Source: Bordetella parapertussis
GTDB lineage: Bacteria; Pseudomonadota; Gammaproteobacteria; Burkholderiales; SG8-41
Assembly (NCBI GenBank): GCA_945870465.1
Contig: CAMBSS010000219.1
Span: 1-6,201, forward strand
Direction of reading: 5' to 3'
Length of the DNA: 6,201 nucleotides
The notes beneath the pieces were generated by a model. It ran no database searches, had not been told where the DNA came from, and saw only the letters and a program-made list of their open reading frames with translations. Made by a program: the position numbers and the translations under genes. Positions 1-5,901 of the stretch are shown here, one piece after another; position 1 is the stretch's first letter, and every line of letters begins with the position of its first letter.

Positions 1-347
1 TGGGTGACGGGTTCGAAATCGCGCAACGCGTCGTATGGCAGTTTGCGGTAATAGGCTGGCGCGATTGCAAACGAGCTCGAAGCAAACAATACCGTGTAGC
101 CGTCGGGTGCCGATTTCGCCACCAGGTCGGCGCCGATATTGCCGCCCGCGCCGGCGCGGTTGTCGACGATGACCGTCTGCCCCCAGACCTCGGTGAATTT
201 CTGCGCCAGCACGCGCCCCACGATGTCCATGCTGCTGCCGGCGCCTATCGGCACGACGATACGCGCGGGCTTGGTGGGAAAATCCGCCGCCTGCGACAGG
301 CCGCTTGCGGCGAGCAATGGCAGGGCCGCCCATGCACTGGTTCTCAT
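1..347 (-). CDS. Bug C: Bug/TctC-family solute-binding protein, N-terminal part (runs off left edge)
   Basis: Partial gene: the start is inside the window and the frame is open to the left edge, giving 115 residues of an expected ~320. It encodes a periplasmic binding protein of the tripartite tricarboxylate transporter receptor family (TctC/Bug). A short signal peptide (MRTSAWAALPLLAASGLSQA) has a likely cut after Ala20 (SQA|AD). Family marks follow in order: PTKPARIVVP (24-33), a glycine-rich turn plus Asp (GAGSSMD, 35-41), GQTVIVDNRAGAGGNIGA (56-73), APDGYT (80-85) and LPYDALRDF (103-111). An AAGGAGG site 9 nt upstream fixes the ATG. It lies 39 bp downstream of Bug B on the same strand, probably in the same transcript. 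Its glycine loop (GAGSSMD) differs from the GG-S-D form seen in Bug A and Bug B. Family assignment is very secure; the ligand is unknown. Confidence 0.95.
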   Translation of the reverse strand, partial: MRTSAWAALPLLAASGLSQAADFPTKPARIVVPIGAGSSMDIVGRVLAQKFTEVWGQTVIVDNRAGAGGNIGADLVAKSAPDGYTVLFASSSFAIAPAYYRKLPYDALRDFEPVT

Positions 348-356
348 CGACTCACT

Positions 357-363
357 CCTCCTT
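357..363 (-). promoter_or_regulatory. Shine-Dalgarno site of Bug C
   Basis: Reading leftward the sequence is AAGGAGG followed by 9 nt and then ATG. It is a near-perfect anti-16S match and decides the start at 347. It lies in the 39-bp gap after Bug B, so Bug C can be translated independently of the gene before it. Confidence 0.8.
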
Positions 364-386
364 CCGGCATGACGCAGCGCGGCTGG

Positions 387-1343
387 CTATTCGCGTTTGA
401 TACCGGCGTCCTTGATGACTTTTTTGAAACGCGCGACTTCGGCAGCCATATGACGGTCGAATTCGGCGGGTGTGCTGCCGACCGGCTCTGAACCGTCTGC
501 CGCGAGGCGCTCTTTCATTTCAGCAGTCTGTATGCCCTGCGCAATGACCGTGCTCAGGCGCTGCACCAGCGCCGCCGGCGTTTTCTTCGGTGCGACCACG
601 CCGTACCAGCCTATGGTCTCGAAGCCTGGCAGGGTTTCCGCGATTGCGGGCACGTCGGGCGCGGCCGCCGAGCGCTTGAGTGACGAAACCGCCATCGCGC
701 GCACCTTGCCGGCGCGCGCAAGCGACATGCCGGAGGTGATGCTCGCGAACACGAGCTGCACCTGGCCGCCCGCGAGATCAGCCAGCGCCTGCGGCGGCCC
801 CTTGTACGGCACGTGCGTGACCTTGATGCCCGCCGCCACGTTGAACAATTCAGTCACGATATGGTTGGAACCGCCGATGCCGGTCGAGCCGTAGTTGAGG
901 CGGCCGGGCTGCGACTTGGCGAGGTCGATGAACTCGCGCACCGTGCGCGCCGGCAGCGAGGGATGCACCGCCATCACGTAGGGATTGCGCGACACATAGC
1001 TGACGCCGGCGTAATCGCGCACGACGTCGTAGGGCAGACGCTCGTCGTAGGCGGTCGCGGCCAGTTGTGCCACCGCAAGCATCATCAGCGTGTAGCCGTC
1101 AGGCTGCGCTTTCGCCAGCATCTCTGCCGCAATCGCGCCAGTCGCGCCGGTGCGATTGTCGACCACCACGCTCTGGCCCAGTGCTTCGGACAGCTTCTGC
1201 GCGACCATGCGCGCCGCGAGATCAGAGCCGCCGCCGGCGGTGAAACCGGCCAGCATGCGGATCGGCCGCGACGGGTAATCGGCGGCGGTCGCATGCGCAA
1301 TGAATGAAAACGCGAGCAATACCTGCAGAAGTGAGATTTTCAT
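387..1343 (-). CDS. Bug B: Bug/TctC-family solute-binding protein
   Basis: Complete 318-residue periplasmic binding protein of the tripartite tricarboxylate transporter receptor family, of usual length. The signal peptide is MKISLLQVLLAFSFIAHATA, with a likely cut after Ala20. Family marks are SRPIRMLAGFTAGGGSD (25-41), GQSVVVDNRTGATG (56-69), QPDGYT (80-85), LPYDVVRDY (103-111), LNYGSTGIGGSNH (149-161, one ligand-binding loop in the family), HVPYKG (177-182) and LPGFETIGWYGVVAPKKTP (238-256). The frame is open back to an ATG at 1436, but that extension (codons from 1436 to about 1353) is mostly translated repeat and hides the signal peptide, so I reject it. ATGs at 1349 and 1343 remain; 1343 gives the cleanest signal peptide. 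Unusually, neither has a visible ribosome binding site, unlike Bug A and Bug C. It lies 130 bp after Bug A and 39 bp before Bug C. Ligand unknown; likely a carboxylate. Confidence 0.93.
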   Translation of the reverse strand: MKISLLQVLLAFSFIAHATAADYPSRPIRMLAGFTAGGGSDLAARMVAQKLSEALGQSVVVDNRTGATGAIAAEMLAKAQPDGYTLMMLAVAQLAATAYDERLPYDVVRDYAGVSYVSRNPYVMAVHPSLPARTVREFIDLAKSQPGRLNYGSTGIGGSNHIVTELFNVAAGIKVTHVPYKGPPQALADLAGGQVQLVFASITSGMSLARAGKVRAMAVSSLKRSAAAPDVPAIAETLPGFETIGWYGVVAPKKTPAALVQRLSTVIAQGIQTAEMKERLAADGSEPVGSTPAEFDRHMAAEVARFKKVIKDAGIKRE

Positions 1344-1360
1344 GTTCATTAATGATTTTG

Positions 1361-1455
1361 TAGCCGCAGATACACGCAGATAAACGCGGATAAGGCAAAA
1401 AACGAAACACGCTGCGTAACAATCCTTGATTTTCATCTGCGTTTATCTGCGGCTA
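1361..1455. repeat. Inverted intergenic repeat built of 10-bp GCAGATAAAC units
   Basis: Two arms, 1361-1382 and 1434-1455, are reverse complements at 20 of 22 positions (mismatches at arm positions 13 and 22), separated by 51 bp. The left arm continues as three tandem 10-bp units: GCAGATACAC (1366-1375), GCAGATAAAC (1376-1385) and GCGGATAAGG (1386-1395). The right arm, read on the minus strand, has two (1450-1441 and 1440-1431). It fills most of the gap between Bug A and Bug B. From memory, similar units recur between genes in many proteobacterial and metagenomic genomes, so this is probably a dispersed repeat rather than a local operator. In RNA it could form a long stem; it has no U-tract typical of an intrinsic terminator. 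Confidence 0.8.
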
Positions 1456-1460
1456 AATGG

Positions 1461-1474
1461 GGTTTTTAAAAACC
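1461..1474. other. Perfect 14-bp AT-rich palindrome at the end of Bug A
   Basis: GGTTTTTAAAAACC is exactly self-complementary and touches the last base of the Bug A stop codon. As a single-strand hairpin it would have no loop, so it is a weak terminator. It could be a protein site or simply part of the edge of the adjoining repeat. It is AT-rich in an otherwise GC-rich region. Confidence 0.5.
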
Positions 1475-2448
1475 TACTCGACTTTCGCACCCGAGACTTT
1501 CACCAGCTTGCCCCACTTCTCGTGCTCGGACTTTATATAGACGGTCAGCTCGTCGGAACTGCTGGTGACTATGTTGAAACCCTGCGCCGCGATCCTGTCG
1601 CGCGTTGCCGGCTCGCGCAGGATTTTGACGATCTCGCCGTTCAGCTTCGCCACCACGTCCTTCGGGATACCGGCGGGCCCGACGATGGCGACCCAGTTGC
1701 CGAGATCGAAACCGGGAAAACCTGCTTCTATCATCGACACCGTGTCCGGCAATACCGGATCGCGCTTGACGCTGGTCACCGCGATTGCGCGCATCTTGCC
1801 GGCATTCACGAACGGCACCAGCTCGGGCATGTTGTTGAACAGCAATTCGATATTGCCCGACATCAGGTCTATGCCCGCCGGCCCGCCGCCTTTGTACGGC
1901 ACGTGCACGAGGTCTTTGGCGCCGTAGCCGCGCAGCATTTCCGCCGCAAGATGGCCCGGCGTGCCTATGCCCGACGAGCCGTAGCTCAACTTCCGCTTCT
2001 GGGTCAGCGCAATGAGTTCTTTCGGCCCTTTCGCCGGCACCACCGGATGCGCGGCGAGCAGCAAGGGTATTTCGGCCACACGCGTAATTGGTGTGTAGTC
2101 CTTCAGCACGTCGTAACCCAGTTTCGGATACAGCGTCGCGTTGATCGTGTGGGTCGCGCTGATATTGCCTATGGTGTAGCCGTCCGGCGCCGCGCGAGCG
2201 ATAGCTTCAGCGCCTATGTTGGCGCCGCCGCCGGGGCGGTTGTCGACGATCACCGTCTGGCCCATCGATTCGGTCATGCGCGCGGCAATGATGCGGGCAA
2301 GGATGTCGTTGGAGCCGCCCGGCGGGAACGCGATGATGTAGCGGATGGTCTTGGTTGGGAAGACCTGCGCGTATGCGGACGAGGCCGCCGCGCACAGCAC
2401 TGCCAGAGCGGCGCTGGCCAGCGCAATACGAATACCGTTCTTCAACAT
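1474..2448 (-). CDS. Bug A: Bug/TctC-family solute-binding protein
   Basis: Complete 324-residue periplasmic binding protein of the tripartite tricarboxylate transporter receptor family. The signal peptide has Lys/Arg near the start (MLKNGIR), a hydrophobic core (IALASAALAVLCAAA) and a likely cut after Ala27 (AYA|Q). Marks in order: PTKTIRYIIAFPPGGSND (31-48), GQTVIVDNRPGGGANIGA (63-80), APDGYT (87-92), LSYGSSGIGTPGH (154-166), VHVPYKGGGPAG (181-192), then the C-terminal lobe GFPGFDLGNWVAIVGPAGIP (243-262). The PGG-S-D turn is the canonical form. It begins 22 bp after the aldolase-like gene, with its own GAGGAG site, which strongly suggests a shared transcript. No TctA/TctB genes are present in the window, so it must share a transporter encoded elsewhere or act in sensing. 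Ligand unknown. Confidence 0.95.
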   Translation of the reverse strand: MLKNGIRIALASAALAVLCAAASSAYAQVFPTKTIRYIIAFPPGGSNDILARIIAARMTESMGQTVIVDNRPGGGANIGAEAIARAAPDGYTIGNISATHTINATLYPKLGYDVLKDYTPITRVAEIPLLLAAHPVVPAKGPKELIALTQKRKLSYGSSGIGTPGHLAAEMLRGYGAKDLVHVPYKGGGPAGIDLMSGNIELLFNNMPELVPFVNAGKMRAIAVTSVKRDPVLPDTVSMIEAGFPGFDLGNWVAIVGPAGIPKDVVAKLNGEIVKILREPATRDRIAAQGFNIVTSSSDELTVYIKSEHEKWGKLVKVSGAKVE

Positions 2449-2454
2449 GCTGCT

Positions 2455-2460
2455 CTCCTC
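2455..2460 (-). promoter_or_regulatory. Shine-Dalgarno site of Bug A
   Basis: GAGGAG read leftward, 6 nt before the ATG at 2448. It confirms the start and sits in the 22-bp gap after the aldolase-like gene. Confidence 0.75.
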
Positions 2461-2470
2461 GCTTATCTAC

Positions 2471-3247
2471 TTACAACTTATAGTCCGGATATTTCTGCTC
2501 CACCAGCGCGAGCCCCGCCACCCAGTCGCGGCTCGTCGCATCGTACTGTCCGAGATGCCCGAACATGCGCACGCGTTCTTCGCACAGTTCGCGCGACGGC
2601 GTGATGAGCTCCGCGCCACCGGACTGCGCGCCGATCTGCACGCGGCACGCGAGTTCCAGGGAGTGATGCTGGATGTACGCTTCCGGGATGGTTTTGCCGC
2701 ACACCACCGCGCCGTGATTGTGCAGCAACATGAGCCATTTGTCGCCCATCGCGCGGGCGAGGCGCGCCGCGCCTTCTTTTGTCGCGTCGTCGCCGTCGTA
2801 AAGATAGTACGCGATCTGCTCATGAAAGCGCATCGCCTGCTGCGACAGCATCAACAGGCCCTGCTTTTGCGCCGATACCGCCATGTTCGCCGGCGAATGC
2901 GTATGCACCACCGCGTTCAAGTCGGGGCGCTCGCGCAATATCGCGCCATGTATGTTGAACGCGGACGGCGCCGCCTGATAAGACGAAGCGAGCACCTGTT
3001 TGCCGTCAAGATCGTATTTGACCAGATTCGACGCGGTGACCTGCTCCATGAACACGTTGGCAGGTTTCACCAGGAAATGCGTCGGCGCATCCGGCAGGCG
3101 CACCGAGATGTGGTTGTACGTCAGGTCGACGAACACGAAGTGCGCAACCAGCCGGTGCGCCGCTGCGAGCTCACAGCGCAGCCGCCATTCGGCGGGGCTG
3201 ACCTGGTTGCGCACGCTGCTCGCGGCAGCCGGTGATGGATGATTCAT
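2471..3247 (-). CDS. Class II aldolase/adducin-family protein
   Basis: A 258-residue cytoplasmic protein of the class II aldolase/adducin head fold, a usual length for the family. Visible marks: NHISVR (45-50), TASNLVKYDLDGK (71-83), HGAILRERPDLNAVVHTHSP (100-119) and LLHNHGAVVCGKT (174-186). His115, His117 and His178 match the three metal ligands of fuculose-1-phosphate aldolase (His92, His94, His155). The catalytic Glu73 of that enzyme aligns with Ala96, and phosphate-pocket Gly28 and Gly44 align with Tyr44 and Asn64. This points to the adducin-like branch and an unphosphorylated substrate, with metal-dependent retro-aldol or decarboxylase chemistry possible but unproven. Start: the ATG at 3247 has GGAGGA 9 nt upstream; the ATG at 3286, 13 codons earlier, has none. 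It is first in the leftward operon, ahead of Bug A. The alignment to E. coli FucA is by eye from memory. Confidence 0.92.
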   Translation of the reverse strand: MNHPSPAAASSVRNQVSPAEWRLRCELAAAHRLVAHFVFVDLTYNHISVRLPDAPTHFLVKPANVFMEQVTASNLVKYDLDGKQVLASSYQAAPSAFNIHGAILRERPDLNAVVHTHSPANMAVSAQKQGLLMLSQQAMRFHEQIAYYLYDGDDATKEGAARLARAMGDKWLMLLHNHGAVVCGKTIPEAYIQHHSLELACRVQIGAQSGGAELITPSRELCEERVRMFGHLGQYDATSRDWVAGLALVEQKYPDYKL

Positions 3248-3256
3248 TGGCGTCGG

Positions 3257-3262
3257 TCCTCC
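3257..3262 (-). promoter_or_regulatory. Shine-Dalgarno site that decides the aldolase-like start
   Basis: GGAGGA read leftward, 9 nt before the ATG at 3247. The longer alternative beginning at 3286 has no comparable site, and its extra 13 residues (MHHFRRPTGGPTP) look like translated leader. Confidence 0.7.
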
Positions 3263-3321
3263 GGTCGGTCGCCGGAAATGGTGCATGGCGAAAACCGAAT
3301 CGGTATGATTGATGTTCCACG

Positions 3322-3327
3322 ATTATA
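3322..3327 (-). promoter_or_regulatory. Consensus -10 box (TATAAT) for the leftward operon
   Basis: Read leftward, the sequence is ACTATAATCG, an exact sigma-70 -10 hexamer. Transcription would start near 3315, giving a leader of about 68 nt before the aldolase-like ATG. No good -35 is found at 16-18 bp spacing (AACCTC at 17 bp), so the promoter may need an activator. The nearby GGTTAAGC repeats lie where an activator could bind. Confidence 0.45.
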
Positions 3328-3392
3328 GTCGGGGTTAAGCGCGCGAGGTTAAGCACCCAAGCGCCCCCCCTCTTCACGCAACCAGGAAAAAC

Positions 3393-4811
3393 ATGTCAAG
3401 AACGCTAGTCAAAAACGCGATCATCGTCTCAATGGACCCGAAAATCGGCGACCTCAACGGCGGCGACATCCTGATCGACGGCGAGAAGATCGTCGAAGTC
3501 GGCCGCAATATCAGCGCGGACAATGCCGCCGTTGTCGACGGCAGCGGCCACATCGTGATCCCCGGCCTCGTCAACGCGCACATCCACACCTGGGAATTCG
3601 CCCTGCGCGGCATCGGCGGCAACTGGGTCGGCAGCCGCGATTACCACGCCAACATGCACCAGGGCATGGCCACCTGCTACAACGCGCGCGACGTCTATCT
3701 CGCCAACCTGATGGGCTCATTGAACCAGATCCACCATGGCGCGACGACCGTCATGGACTGGTGCCATATCGTCAAGGACGCCGAGATGACCGACGCGGCG
3801 ATCGACGGACTCGATGAATCCGGCATCCGCGCCATGTTCGCGCGCGGCACCGTCAAGCCGCCAATCAAAAAAGACGCGGTGCCTTATTTCAAGATTCCGT
3901 ATCCGCGCGCGGAAATCGAGCGCCTGCGCAAAGGACGATTCGCGTCCGACGACGGCCGCCTGTCGCTGGCGATGGCGATACTCGGCCCGGACTGGGGCGA
4001 ATACGACGTTGCGGTGCACGATATCCGGCTCGCGCGCGAACTCGGCCTCATCAACTCCGCGCACTCGTACGGACGCAAAGGCAAGCGCGTGGTCGAGGAC
4101 GGCTACCCGCGGCTGGCGAAGGACGGGCTGCTCGGCCCCGACCACAATATCGCGCACGGCAACTGCTTCGACGAAGACGAACTGAAAATCGTGCTCGATG
4201 CCGGCTGCACGATCACCGCAACGTGCCTGACCGAAATGCTTAATTACGAGCAGCCCGCGATGATAGGCCGCATGGCGAAATTCGGCGCCATGCCTTCGAT
4301 CGGCTCCGACTGCGACCCGTATTTCAACAGCTCGATGCTGTGGGTCATGCGGCACGCATTCCAGCACCAGCGCGAACTCGACAATCGCAGCCTTTACGCG
4401 CTGGGCAAGTGGCCGGCCGCGACCCAGCATTCGACGCAGACACACGACGCGCTGTACTGGGCGACCATGGGCGGCGCAACAGCGCTGAAGCTCGATCACA
4501 AGATCGGCTCGATCACGCCCGGCAAGCAGGCCGATCTCACATTCTTCAATACCGGCGGCATGAATCTCTTTTCCTCGATGCCCGGCGGCGACCCCGCGCA
4601 TGCGATCGTGCTGTACGCCGAAGCCGCCGACATCGACCATGTGATGATCGCAGGCCGTTTCGCGAAGCGCGACGGCAAACTTGTATTTCCCGCGGACAAG
4701 CTCGCGAAACTGCGCGACGAAGTGCTCGCTTCGCGCGAGCGCCTCATGCATGAGGCCGGCTACTCGTACAAAAGGGTCGAGCACGGCCCGCAGCCGGAAC
4801 GGTTCGCGTGA
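3393..4811 (+). CDS. Metal-dependent amidohydrolase (TrzA/AtzA/SsnA-like)
   Basis: A 472-residue cytoplasmic enzyme of the amidohydrolase superfamily, in the group with AtzA, TrzN, SsnA and cytosine/guanine deaminases. It has a small N-terminal beta half-domain (1-57), a TIM barrel opening with GLVNAHIH (58-65; metal His63, His65), HHGATTVMDW (114-123), SAHSYG (222-227; His224), NIAHGNCFDEDEL (252-264; His255) and SIGSDCDPYFNSS (302-314; Asp306), then the returning beta domain IGSITPGKQADLTFF (371-385). All five expected metal or base positions are present. The Glu that follows the third His by three residues in AtzA (His243/Glu246) is Gly227 here. The subfamily appears uncharacterised: I recall actinobacterial relatives that share the GLLGPD-H segment and also lack this Glu. 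Start: ATG with AGGA 5 nt upstream. It is divergent from the aldolase-Bug operon and followed by Bug D, so it likely hydrolyses or deaminates an imported compound. Substrate unknown. Confidence 0.93.
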   Translation: MSRTLVKNAIIVSMDPKIGDLNGGDILIDGEKIVEVGRNISADNAAVVDGSGHIVIPGLVNAHIHTWEFALRGIGGNWVGSRDYHANMHQGMATCYNARDVYLANLMGSLNQIHHGATTVMDWCHIVKDAEMTDAAIDGLDESGIRAMFARGTVKPPIKKDAVPYFKIPYPRAEIERLRKGRFASDDGRLSLAMAILGPDWGEYDVAVHDIRLARELGLINSAHSYGRKGKRVVEDGYPRLAKDGLLGPDHNIAHGNCFDEDELKIVLDAGCTITATCLTEMLNYEQPAMIGRMAKFGAMPSIGSDCDPYFNSSMLWVMRHAFQHQRELDNRSLYALGKWPAATQHSTQTHDALYWATMGGATALKLDHKIGSITPGKQADLTFFNTGGMNLFSSMPGGDPAHAIVLYAEAADIDHVMIAGRFAKRDGKLVFPADKLAKLRDEVLASRERLMHEAGYSYKRVEHGPQPERFA

Positions 4812-4839
4812 GACAGGGAGTGGGGACATTATTTTTCTC

Positions 4840-4909
4840 GTCATGCCGGCGCAGGCCGGCATCCAGAAAATCGCGGTTCTTCCTGGATTCCTGCCTTCGC
4901 GGGAATGCC
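4840..4909. repeat. Inverted pair of REP-like hairpins
   Basis: Two 27-bp units face each other, 4840-4866 and 4883-4909, matching as reverse complements at 21 of 27 positions across a 16-bp spacer. Each is also a hairpin. The first has a perfect 8-bp stem (ATGCCGGC at 4843-4850, GCCGGCAT at 4855-4862) with loop GCAG. The second has ATTCCTGC (4887-4894) paired with GCGGGAAT (4899-4906), one G-T pair and loop CTTC. The unit resembles the GTCATTCCCGCG...GGGAATCCAG repeats that I recall as widespread between genes in betaproteobacteria. It occupies most of the 101 bp between the amidohydrolase stop and the Bug D start. It could stabilise or attenuate the transcript, and its right arm ends 3 bp before the Bug D GTG. 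Confidence 0.85.
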
Positions 4910-4912
4910 GGC

Positions 4913-5899
4913 GTGTTAGGGCAACGATTGCTACGAGCATCGGCTTTTTGCGCAGCATTACTTGCCCTGGGCGCGGACGCCAACGCGCAAAGCGCGGACA
5001 AATGGCCGGCGCGTCCGGTGCGCATGCTGCACGGCTTCATTTCCGGCGGCAGCGTGGACATCACCGCGCGGCTGCTCGCGGCGCAGATGACCGACATGCT
5101 GGGCCAACAGGTCATCGTTGACGGCCGCCCCGGCGCCGGCGGCACCACCGGCGCGTCCATCGTGGCGAAGAGCGACCCCGACGGCTACACGCTGTTCCTG
5201 ATGGCGTCCGGCCACGCGACTTCACCGGGTCTTTATCGCGCGCTGCCGTATGACCCGGTCAGGGATTTCACGATGGTGTCGATGGTCGCGAGCAACCCGA
5301 TGGTGGTGCTGACGAATCCGGCATTTCCGGTCAAGACCATGCAGGAACTGGTACAGCGCGCGAAAGCGGCCCCCGGCCAGATCAACTATGGATCGGGCGG
5401 CGTCGGCAGCGGCATGCATCTGGCGGCCGTATTATTCCAGGCGCGCGCGGGCGCGAAATTCAACCATGTACCGTACAAAGGCGGCAACGCGGGTCCGCTC
5501 GCGCTGCTGGCCAACGAAATTCCCCTGCTGTGGACGACCGCGGGCGGCGCCGCCGCCTATGTCGACAGCGGGCGCCTGCGCGCGCTGGCAGTCACCACAC
5601 AGAAGCGTTTTGTTTTATGGCCGCAGGTACCGACCATCGCCGAAACCGTGCTGCCCGGCTTCGACGTGCTGGCGTGGTACGCAGTAGCAGCGCCGAAGAA
5701 CATGCCGGTACCTCTCCTCAACAAGCTGAACGCCACTGTCCTCACGATATTGAAGCGCCCGGAGATCGTCGAAAAATTTCTCGTGCTGGGCGCCGAAACG
5801 CGTCCCACCTCGCCGCGTGCCGCGCAGGATTTCCTGGCATCCGAAGTCGCGCGCTGGACCAAAGTCGTCCACGACGAGAAAATTCCGCCGCAGGACTGA
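4913..5899 (+). CDS. Bug D: Bug/TctC-family solute-binding protein
   Basis: Complete periplasmic binding protein of the tripartite tricarboxylate transporter receptor family, 328 residues from the GTG at 4913. The signal peptide has an MLGQRLLR n-region, an ASAFCAALLALGA core and a likely cut after Ala25 (ANA|Q). Marks: ARPVRMLHGFISGGSVD (33-49), GQQVIVDGRPGAGGTTGA (64-81), DPDGYT (88-93), LPYDPVRDF (111-119), INYGSGGVGSGMH (157-169), HVPYKGG (185-191) and LPGFDVLAWYAVAAPKNMP (247-265). The frame is open back to a GTG at 4808 that overlaps the amidohydrolase stop (GTGA), but those 35 residues (including CRRRPASRKSRF) are translated REP repeat and bury the signal peptide. TTG at 4928, with AGGG 6 nt upstream, is an equally fair start. 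Following the amidohydrolase on the same strand suggests co-transcription. VDGRP replaces the usual VDNR. Start uncertain, family secure. Confidence 0.93.
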   Translation: MLGQRLLRASAFCAALLALGADANAQSADKWPARPVRMLHGFISGGSVDITARLLAAQMTDMLGQQVIVDGRPGAGGTTGASIVAKSDPDGYTLFLMASGHATSPGLYRALPYDPVRDFTMVSMVASNPMVVLTNPAFPVKTMQELVQRAKAAPGQINYGSGGVGSGMHLAAVLFQARAGAKFNHVPYKGGNAGPLALLANEIPLLWTTAGGAAAYVDSGRLRALAVTTQKRFVLWPQVPTIAETVLPGFDVLAWYAVAAPKNMPVPLLNKLNATVLTILKRPEIVEKFLVLGAETRPTSPRAAQDFLASEVARWTKVVHDEKIPPQD

Positions 5900-5901
5900 A
5901 A

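Larger units (their letters stand above)
3248..3392. promoter_or_regulatory. Divergent promoter/operator region
   Basis: 145 bp separating the leftward aldolase-Bug operon from the rightward amidohydrolase. It holds a perfect leftward TATAAT at 3322-3327 with only a poor -35; a spaced palindrome ACCGA-A-TCGGT at 3294-3304, which would fall just downstream of the leftward transcription start; and a direct repeat GGTTAAGC at 3333-3340 and 3347-3354 (14 bp apart), upstream of the leftward promoter. Ribosome binding sites are GGAGGA (3257-3262, leftward) and AGGA (3384-3387, rightward, 5 nt before its ATG). A run of seven C at 3364-3370 precedes the rightward gene. I see no good rightward -35/-10 pair. 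The palindrome and direct repeats could bind a regulator, but none is encoded in the window. Confidence 0.5.

Noticed and set aside
139..372. 77-codon plus-strand open frame near the left edge
   Set aside because: It is antisense to the signal peptide and first lobe of Bug C and has no features of its own.
1344..1436. N-terminal extension of Bug B from the ATG at 1436
   Set aside because: The extra residues are largely translated repeat (RVYLRVSAATKS) and would place the signal peptide internally; there is no ribosome binding site at 1436.
1361..1455. CRISPR-like or intrinsic terminator reading of the repeat
   Set aside because: The units are 10 bp and contiguous rather than spaced, and the inverted stem has a 51-bp loop and no U-tract.
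1426..2604. 392-codon plus-strand open frame over Bug A
   Set aside because: It is antisense to a clear Bug gene; it begins inside the 10-bp-unit repeat (ICVYLRLNG) and shows no domain.
2345..3235. 296-codon plus-strand open frame over the aldolase-like gene
   Set aside because: Very Arg/His-rich, with no motif, and antisense to a gene with HTHS and HNHG metal motifs.
3301..3338. Rightward promoter using TTGATG (3309-3314) or TATAGT (3324-3329)
   Set aside because: The two elements are only 9 bp apart and neither has a partner at 16-18 bp, so the rightward promoter cannot be placed.
4808..4912. N-terminal extension of Bug D from the GTG overlapping the amidohydrolase stop
   Set aside because: The GTGA overlap is tempting as translational coupling, but the extension is translated REP repeat and would bury the signal peptide.
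3717..4958. 413-codon minus-strand open frame opposite the amidohydrolase
   Set aside because: It is antisense to a gene with clear motifs, is His/Arg/Val-rich in the manner of shadow frames, and its first part is translated REP repeat.
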